From Glycomyces xiaoerkulensis (GTDB lineage: Bacteria > Actinomycetota > Actinomycetes > Mycobacteriales > Micromonosporaceae), in NCBI RefSeq assembly GCF_002798405.1, contig NZ_PGGV01000010.1, forward strand, positions 1 to 64,000: 64,000 bases of DNA, read 5' to 3'. The translations under genes were made by a program, and so were the position numbers. The notes beneath the pieces were generated by a model. The model was not told the DNA's origin. It did not search any database and was given only the letters and a program-made list of their open reading frames with translations. Below are positions 59,201-64,000 of this stretch, in pieces. Positions within the stretch are counted from its first letter, which is position 1, and each line of letters opens with the position of its first letter.

Positions 59201-62200
59201 AGGCCGCCGGCGCCCCGCGCCCCGGCCGCCTCACCGCGGTCCTGGTCGGCGCGGACGCCGACCGGCTCGAGGCCGAACTCGCCGCGGCCGAACGGGACCT
59301 GCCGAAGGCCGCGGCCGAAGGCCGCGAGTGGAGCACCCCCTCCGGGAGCTACTTCACCGCCCGGCCCGCCGGCCCGGACGGCCGCGTCGCCTTCGTCTAC
59401 CCGGGCGCGTTCACCACCTACCCGGGCGCCGGACGCGACCTGTTCCGGCTCTTCCCCGGCCTGCGCGCCGACTTCGAGCGGGAGGCCGACCGGCCCGCCG
59501 AACGGTTCAAGCACCGGCGCCTCTACCCGCGATCGGCCGGGCCCATGCCGCGCCGCGACCTGATGCGCCACGAAAGCGAACTCATCGAGGACACCCCGGT
59601 GATGCTGGCCGCCGGCACCAACTTCGCGGTGGTGCACACCCGGCTGCTCCGCGACGTGCTCGGCATCGAACCGCACGGCGGCTTCGGCTACAGCCTGGGC
59701 GAGTCCAGCATGCTGTTCGCCACCGGAGTGTGGACCGAATCGGCCCGCGACGACGCCGCGCTCGCGGCCAGCCCGCTGTTCAAGAACCGGCTGCGCGGCC
59801 GCAAGGAGCGGGTCCGCGAGGAGTGGGACCTGCCCGAGGCGACCCCCGACGCCGAGGTCTGGACCACCAAGGTCCTGCTCACCTCGCCCGACGAGGCCCG
59901 AGGGGCCATGAGCGGCCTCGACCGGGTCTACCTCACCCACGTCAACACGCCCGGCGAAGTCGTCGTCGCCGGTGCGCCCGCACAGGTGCGAGCGGTGATC
60001 GAGAAGCTGGGCTGCCAGTCGGCCCGCCCGCCCGCCGACCACGTCATGCACTGCCCGATCGTCGCGCCCGACACCGCCGACCTGGCCGCGCTCAACGACT
60101 ACCCGCTCGGCGAACCCGCCTCCGGCCTCGAACTGCTCTCGGCCTACGACTACGGCACGGTGCCCGTCGGCGACCGGGCGGTCATCGCCGACCGGATCGC
60201 CTGCACGCTGAGCGACACCATCGACTTCGCGCGACTGGCCCGGACCGCCCACGACCGGGGGTTCCGCTACTTCATCGAGGTCGGGCCCGGCGCCACCTGC
60301 ACCCGCTGGATCACCGAGACGCTGGACGGCCTCGAGCACGTCGCGGTCTCGGTCGACCGCCGCGGCGCCGCCACTGGAACCGTGCTCGCCCAGGCCCTGG
60401 CCCGCCTGGTCAGCCACGGCCTGCCGGTGGACCTCGGGGTGCTCTTCGGCGACGGAACCGAGGCCCCCGCCCGCCGCTCGCCGGTCGTCCGGGTGCCCTG
60501 CGGCGGAGAGCCGATCGCCGACCGCGTGGCCGGCGCCGCCGCCGACCTGCTCGGGCCGTCCGAGCCCCACGAATCCACCGAGGTGAACACGACCATGACC
60601 TCCGAATCCGCACCGACCGCGCCCGAGCCTTCCTACGAGCTGACGCCCTACGAACCGGCGAGCGCGGCCCACGACCAGATCGTCATCGAGGGCGAGCCCT
60701 TCGTGCACCTGGCCGAACCCGAACCGGCGCGAGCCGAGCCCGCCGGACGGCCGCGGGACTTCCGCGCGCCGTGGCGGACCGGCGCGGCCCCCGACGCGGG
60801 CCGGTTCCGCCCGCTGCAGGTGCTGGCCGCGAACGTGGCACGGGCCCACCGGGCCGCGCTGCACGCCCAGCACGCCATGCTGGAGGGTCCGCTGCAGGTC
60901 CTGGAAGGGCCCATGAACGGCAGCGCGGCGCCGCCGCCCGCGCCCACGATGCCGCCCCCGCCCGCAGCGCCCGCAGCGCCCGCCTCGCCGCCCGCCCCCG
61001 CGGTCGGCCCGCCGCCCCCGCCGCCCGCAACCGGCGACGGCGGAGGCGACCGCACCGTCATCTGGGACCAGGACGACCTGCTGGAGTTCGCCGGCGGCCA
61101 CGTCGCGCCCGTCTTCGGCCCCGACTTCGCCGAGGTCGACCGCTACCCGCGGCGCTGCCGCCTGCCGGAACCGCCGTACCACTTCGTCACCCGGGTCACC
61201 CACCTCAAAGGCGAGACCGGCGTGTTCGAACCGTCCGAGATCACCACCGAGTACGACGTGCCGGCCGACGCCTGGTACACCGTCGACGGACTGGTGCCGT
61301 GCGCGGTCACGATCGAGGCCGGCCAGTGCGACATGCTCCTGATCGCCTACCTCGGCGTCGACTTCAAGAACCGGGGCGAGCGCGTCTACCGGCTCCTCGA
61401 CAGCCGCCTGGTCTTCCACGGCGGGCTCCCCCGCGAAGGCCAGACGCTCCGCTACGACATCAACATCGACCGGTTCGTGTGGAACGGCGACAGCCTGCTG
61501 TTCTTCTTCAACTACCGCTGCTACGCCGACGGCGAGCTGATCCTGGAACTCCTCGACGCCTGCGCGGGCTTCTTCAGCCCGGCCGAGCTGGAGGAGTCCC
61601 TCGGCGTCGTGGAGAGCGCCGCCGAGGCCGAGCGCCGCGAGGCCATGACCCCGGCCTGGTTCAAGCCGCTCGCCCGCACCGACCGCACCGGCCTGACCGG
61701 CGCCGACCTCCAGCGGCTCACCGAGGGACGGCCCGGCGAAGTGTTCGGGCCGAGCTGGGACCAGCACGCCGACGGCGTCAACCCGTCGCTGCGCCTGCCC
61801 GACGCGAAGCTCCGCATGATCGACGAGATCACCTCGATCGACCGGCTCGCCGGCCCGCGGACCCTCGGACACCTCACCGCGGTCAAGCGGCTCGACCCCG
61901 ACGGCTGGTACTTCGCCTGCCACTTCACCGGCGACCCGGTGCTCGCCGGATCGCTCATCGCCGAAGGCGGCGTGCAGATCCTGCAGACCTACGCCCTCTA
62001 CCTCGGCATGCACATGGTGTTCCCGGACGCCGAATTCCAGGCCGTGCCCGGTCTGGAGACCGAGGTCAAGGTGCGCGGCCAGATCACCCCCGACACCGGC
62101 GAAGTCCGCTACGAAGTGGACGTCACCGACCTGGCCATGCTGCCGCGCCCCACCGTCATCGCCGACATCACCGTCTACGAGGGCGACAAGCCGATCGTGT

Positions 62201-63471
62201 CGATGAAGAACTTCGGCATCCGCGTCCAGGAGAAGCCCGGCACCCCCTACCGGCCCGAAGCGGGCGGCATCCCGGCGTTCCTCGGCCGCCGCAACCGGGA
62301 GGGCGAGGCCGCGTTCATCAACGAACTGCACCTCGCGCACGCCGCCAAGGGCGACCTCGCCACCGCCATGGGCAAGGAGTTCGAGATCTACTCCGACGGC
62401 CGGCGCGCGCCCTACATCCCCAACGGCGACTTCCAGTTCGTCGACCGCATCATGCGCCTGGACGGCACCCGCGGCGACCTGACGCCCGGCTCGACGATGG
62501 CGACCGAGTACGACTCGCCGCCCGAAGCCTGGTACTACCGCGACACCGGCCGGGCGGGCATGCCCAACTGCGTCGCCATGGAGACCTCCCTGCAGGCGGC
62601 CATCCTGCTCGGCTACTACCTGGGAGCCACCCTCGCCAGCCCCGACGAGGAACTGTCCATCCGCAACCTCGACGGGCGGGCCGCCTTCGTCGAGCAGCTC
62701 GACCTGCGCGGCAAGACCATCCGGCACGAATCCGAACTCCTGTCGAGCCAGTCCGTTCCGGGCGCCACCCTGCAGAACTTCCGCTACCGCCTCTACGCCG
62801 ACGGCGAGCTGTTCTACGAAGGCGAGTCCCTCTTCGGCTACTTCACCGAGCAGGCGCTCGCCAACCAGGTCGGCCTCGATTCCGGGGAGTACGTCGCCCC
62901 CTGGCTGGAGACCCACCGCGACGCGATCGAGGCGGACGCGGTGCGCTGGCTGCCGGTGCGCGGCGACGACCGCTGGTTCACGCCGCAGCCCGGCACCGGA
63001 CTGCGGCTGGTCGACGGCCACCTGCGCGACCTGGTCGACGACCTCACCATCGTCCCCGACGGCGGCGACCACGGCGCCGGATACCTCTTCGGGCGGCGCG
63101 AGATCGACCCCGGCGAGTGGTACTTCGACTGCCACTTCCACCGCGACCCGGTGATGCCCGGATCGCTCGGCGTCGAAGCCGTCCTGCAGGCGCTCCAGGC
63201 GTACGTCATCGAATCCGGCCTCGCCGACGGCATGGGGGAGGTCCGGTTCGTCGTGCCCCGCCGAGTGCCGATGTCCTGGAAGTACCGGGGCCAGATCCTG
63301 CGCGGCGACGGAGAGATGACCTTCGACGCGCACATCAAGGAGATCAACCGGGCCGACGGCCGCCTCACCGTCACCGCCGACGCCAGCGTGTGGAAGCCCG
63401 GCCTGCGCATCTACGAGTTGACCGACGCGGCCGTCGAAGTCGTTCCCACTCAGGAGGAGGACCACCAGTGA
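56254..63471 (+). CDS. PfaC-like megasynthase with internal AT: KS-CLF-AT-DH-DH
   Basis: A 2405-aa multidomain protein. The first KS is active (Cys207 in LALDAACSSALYG, ECHATGT, GSVKGNVGHLL). The second KS-like domain lacks the Cys (FTVAADATAGARAL) and is the chain-length factor. Then comes an acyltransferase of PfaB type (Ser1147 in FGYSLGESSML). A Pro-rich linker (about 1560-1590) leads to two FabA-type hotdog dehydratases, with His1890 in CHFTGDPVLAG and His2294 in CHFHRDPVMPG. Bacterial Pfa systems usually split PfaB from PfaC, so this is a fusion. An in-frame GTG60583/ATG60595 behind GAGG at the AT-DH junction (residue ~1448) may be a relic of separate genes. GGAG lies 11 nt before the ATG. 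Confidence 0.86.
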   Translation: MSTAHRVASGGNEPVAIVGMACLLPGADSPEQFWDGLIAGADHRTEGGRDVFGTDPDTPGGWGDDEYPITTTRGGFVAEPEIDLTGLAVPADDLAGQDRVVRWSLHTVRQALADAGLDRASERLGRTGLVLGNYSFPTDSSVDLCVPQIRRAVTEGLARAGLPVPAADSGQAREPAAENLWPFGSPAVTTADALGLGGPRLALDAACSSALYGMSLARDYLATGRADTMVAGAVCVPDPLLIHLSFSDLHAYPDNGVAQPFDADSTGILTGQGAGVFVLKRLADAVRDGDRIHAVLESIGLTNDGAGKHLLSPSSAGQIGAYERAYTDLDPAAVQYIECHATGTPRGDATELSGLAEYFGQRAGTVPLLGSVKGNVGHLLTVAGFTSALKTVLSLRHGVIPGTPGVTDPRRPAGAEAAADRIVLSNQDWPEHDGPRRAAVSAFGFGGTNAHLVLAEPTPATTATSGETGAADRGSDPQHRLAVVGLGARLGPLADAEALARAARTGQSALVERPEHRWYGAEHLADGPLTGTAIDGTDPVGGYFDTLEAHPRTYRIPPNELAQANPQHLALFEAAEQALADAGYPPPPPGSRADELPESRVAVVIAMEMEPRSHTHRARFDIGAHVRAECDRAGVSLDPEQLDRLEAAVRGAVHDPIGANEVLSYIGNIMASRVSSSRNLTGPSFTVAADATAGARALEVAELLLLDPTIEAVLVGGVDLAAGAENTRARARIAADRGEGPPPLGDGAAALVVTREDAVGEARRAYAAVEALRIHTADTAADAAAGAARAALDQAGLDPADVGYFELGGAGTERRLAETDALASVYRADDPGDRYSCALGSTTALVGDTGRAAPLAALVSATLALHHAEYPPAPPGLFEGEPDSLADGRFTMLGESQPWLLERRGDRRAAALSVLGETAAAHVILRSPAPRTEPAGAATDWTTGPGAWLLPLNADDGAGLAAAAGALRTRLAETGDPAPLVREAAGAPRPGRLTAVLVGADADRLEAELAAAERDLPKAAAEGREWSTPSGSYFTARPAGPDGRVAFVYPGAFTTYPGAGRDLFRLFPGLRADFEREADRPAERFKHRRLYPRSAGPMPRRDLMRHESELIEDTPVMLAAGTNFAVVHTRLLRDVLGIEPHGGFGYSLGESSMLFATGVWTESARDDAALAASPLFKNRLRGRKERVREEWDLPEATPDAEVWTTKVLLTSPDEARGAMSGLDRVYLTHVNTPGEVVVAGAPAQVRAVIEKLGCQSARPPADHVMHCPIVAPDTADLAALNDYPLGEPASGLELLSAYDYGTVPVGDRAVIADRIACTLSDTIDFARLARTAHDRGFRYFIEVGPGATCTRWITETLDGLEHVAVSVDRRGAATGTVLAQALARLVSHGLPVDLGVLFGDGTEAPARRSPVVRVPCGGEPIADRVAGAAADLLGPSEPHESTEVNTTMTSESAPTAPEPSYELTPYEPASAAHDQIVIEGEPFVHLAEPEPARAEPAGRPRDFRAPWRTGAAPDAGRFRPLQVLAANVARAHRAALHAQHAMLEGPLQVLEGPMNGSAAPPPAPTMPPPPAAPAAPASPPAPAVGPPPPPPATGDGGGDRTVIWDQDDLLEFAGGHVAPVFGPDFAEVDRYPRRCRLPEPPYHFVTRVTHLKGETGVFEPSEITTEYDVPADAWYTVDGLVPCAVTIEAGQCDMLLIAYLGVDFKNRGERVYRLLDSRLVFHGGLPREGQTLRYDINIDRFVWNGDSLLFFFNYRCYADGELILELLDACAGFFSPAELEESLGVVESAAEAERREAMTPAWFKPLARTDRTGLTGADLQRLTEGRPGEVFGPSWDQHADGVNPSLRLPDAKLRMIDEITSIDRLAGPRTLGHLTAVKRLDPDGWYFACHFTGDPVLAGSLIAEGGVQILQTYALYLGMHMVFPDAEFQAVPGLETEVKVRGQITPDTGEVRYEVDVTDLAMLPRPTVIADITVYEGDKPIVSMKNFGIRVQEKPGTPYRPEAGGIPAFLGRRNREGEAAFINELHLAHAAKGDLATAMGKEFEIYSDGRRAPYIPNGDFQFVDRIMRLDGTRGDLTPGSTMATEYDSPPEAWYYRDTGRAGMPNCVAMETSLQAAILLGYYLGATLASPDEELSIRNLDGRAAFVEQLDLRGKTIRHESELLSSQSVPGATLQNFRYRLYADGELFYEGESLFGYFTEQALANQVGLDSGEYVAPWLETHRDAIEADAVRWLPVRGDDRWFTPQPGTGLRLVDGHLRDLVDDLTIVPDGGDHGAGYLFGRREIDPGEWYFDCHFHRDPVMPGSLGVEAVLQALQAYVIESGLADGMGEVRFVVPRRVPMSWKYRGQILRGDGEMTFDAHIKEINRADGRLTVTADASVWKPGLRIYELTDAAVEVVPTQEEDHQ

Positions 63472-64000
63472 ACACCGATCGCACCACCACTCGCCCCGAT
63501 GCGGTCCGGACCGCCGACCGCGGCGCGCCCGCGGCCGGCCCGGCGACCGTCCACACCGACCCGGGCGGCATCCACCAGGCCCTCGCCCGCCTCGACCGAC
63601 CCTGCTACATCGTCGACACCGGACAGGGCGTCGGCATCGCCAACAGCCGGCCCGAGGCCGCCGGACGCGTCGTCGCCGCCACCGGGCCGCTCACCCCCGA
63701 CGCCCTCGGCTCCTCCGCGTTCCGCGCCCGGCACGGCGTCCGCTACGCCTACATGGGCGGGGCCATGGCCGGCGGCATCGCCTCCGAGGAACTGGTCATC
63801 GCCCTGGCCCGGTCCGGGGCGCTGGCCTCCTTCGGCGCGGCCGGGCTCCTGCCCGAACGCATCGAAACGGCACTGACCCGGTTCGCCGCCGAGATCCCGG
63901 GACTGCCCTACGCGGTCAACCTGATCCACAGCCCCAGCGAGGACGCCCTCGAACGCGACTGCGTCGAACTGCTGCTCAAACACGGGGTGCGCTGCGTCGA
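63468..64000 (+). CDS. pfaD: PfaD-like enoyl reductase, truncated by the window end
   Basis: The first 177 codons of a flavin-dependent TIM-barrel enoyl reductase of the PfaD / trans-acting-ER family. It reduces the trans double bond in each synthase cycle with NAD(P)H and FMN. The frame starts at GTG63468, overlapping the megasynthase stop by 4 bp (GTGA) after AGGAGGAGG. After a 30-residue variable head come PCYIVDTGQGVGIANS, VRYAYMGGAMAGGIASEELV, LASFGAAGLLPERIE and LPYAVNLIHSPSEDALERD, all family signatures. No stop is reached by base 64000. Its presence completes the minimal Pfa set (A, B/C fused, D). Confidence 0.9.
   Translation, partial: MNTDRTTTRPDAVRTADRGAPAAGPATVHTDPGGIHQALARLDRPCYIVDTGQGVGIANSRPEAAGRVVAATGPLTPDALGSSAFRARHGVRYAYMGGAMAGGIASEELVIALARSGALASFGAAGLLPERIETALTRFAAEIPGLPYAVNLIHSPSEDALERDCVELLLKHGVRCV

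Noticed and set aside
55804-63465. A 2553-codon open frame on the minus strand opposite the megasynthase
   Set aside because: It is the antisense shadow of a high-GC gene: composition is Gly/Val/Arg/His-rich with no domain, while the plus strand shows continuous KS, AT and DH motifs.

Overview
The window is high-GC DNA (close to 70% over most of its length) with actinomycete traits: GTG and TTG starts, stop/start overlaps of the ATGA/GTGA type, Scr1-type HTH plus DUF397 gene pairs, an ECF sigma factor with a SnoaL-like tail, and a DHA2 exporter. It suggests a filamentous or otherwise complex actinomycete. The genus cannot be told from the sequence alone. No rRNA, complete tRNA, CRISPR array or intact insertion sequence was recognised.

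Layout. (1) 1-2.4 kb: a sugar-binding lipoprotein (YtfQ-like) behind two LacI-like half-operators, then a CoiA-like nuclease-fold protein. (2) 2.5-10.5 kb: a catabolic regulon made of a DUF3830 protein, class III aminotransferase, succinate-semialdehyde-type dehydrogenase, GntR/FCD regulator, two Asp/Glu-racemase-fold proteins, a D-2-hydroxyacid dehydrogenase and an amidase. Three ATTGTYGACAAT operators and one partial copy sit in its promoters. (3) 10.5-20 kb: accessory genes. These are a divergent FAD oxidoreductase/ECF sigma pair, a cupin, a DUF2786 protein, an AAA/DUF4143 ATPase preceded by seven repeats with a 23-bp period, a small operon of unknown genes, Scr1-HTH/DUF397 genes and an MGMT-like (ATL) protein.

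(4) 20.4-45.6 kb: a large candidate antiphage island. One strand carries a translationally coupled operon: Ser/Thr kinase, DrmD-like SNF2 helicase, very large N6-adenine methyltransferase, 2121-aa DEAD/DUF1998 helicase with a nuclease-like tail (DruE/DrmA-DrmB-like), and a UvrD-type helicase with an N-terminal RelE-like domain. Facing it is a two-gene unit (winged-helix protein plus a double P-loop HerA-type ATPase). Divergent from that unit are a CBS-HEPN protein, a CARF-HEPN protein without any CRISPR locus, and a two-HKD phospholipase-D-fold protein. The set mixes DISARM class 1, Druantia and nucleotide-sensing RNase parts in a combination I do not recognise as a named system. The recognition half of the methyltransferase is a low-GC block inside a high-GC gene.

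(5) 45.9-64 kb: a Pfa-type (polyunsaturated fatty acid synthase-like) iterative synthase locus. It holds an MFS exporter, a FAD oxidoreductase, a free-standing ACP, a thioesterase, PfaA split as KS-AT-ACP and KR-DH, a KS-CLF-AT-DH-DH megasynthase, and PfaD running off the end of the window. The PfaA split coincides with a textbook -1 frameshift signal (slippery CCCAAAA, 6-nt spacer, GC hairpin), so the two halves may be made as one protein. The exporter and the FAD oxidoreductase each have a gap-free copy of a 76-nt element (83% identical) exactly 84 nt upstream of the start codon.
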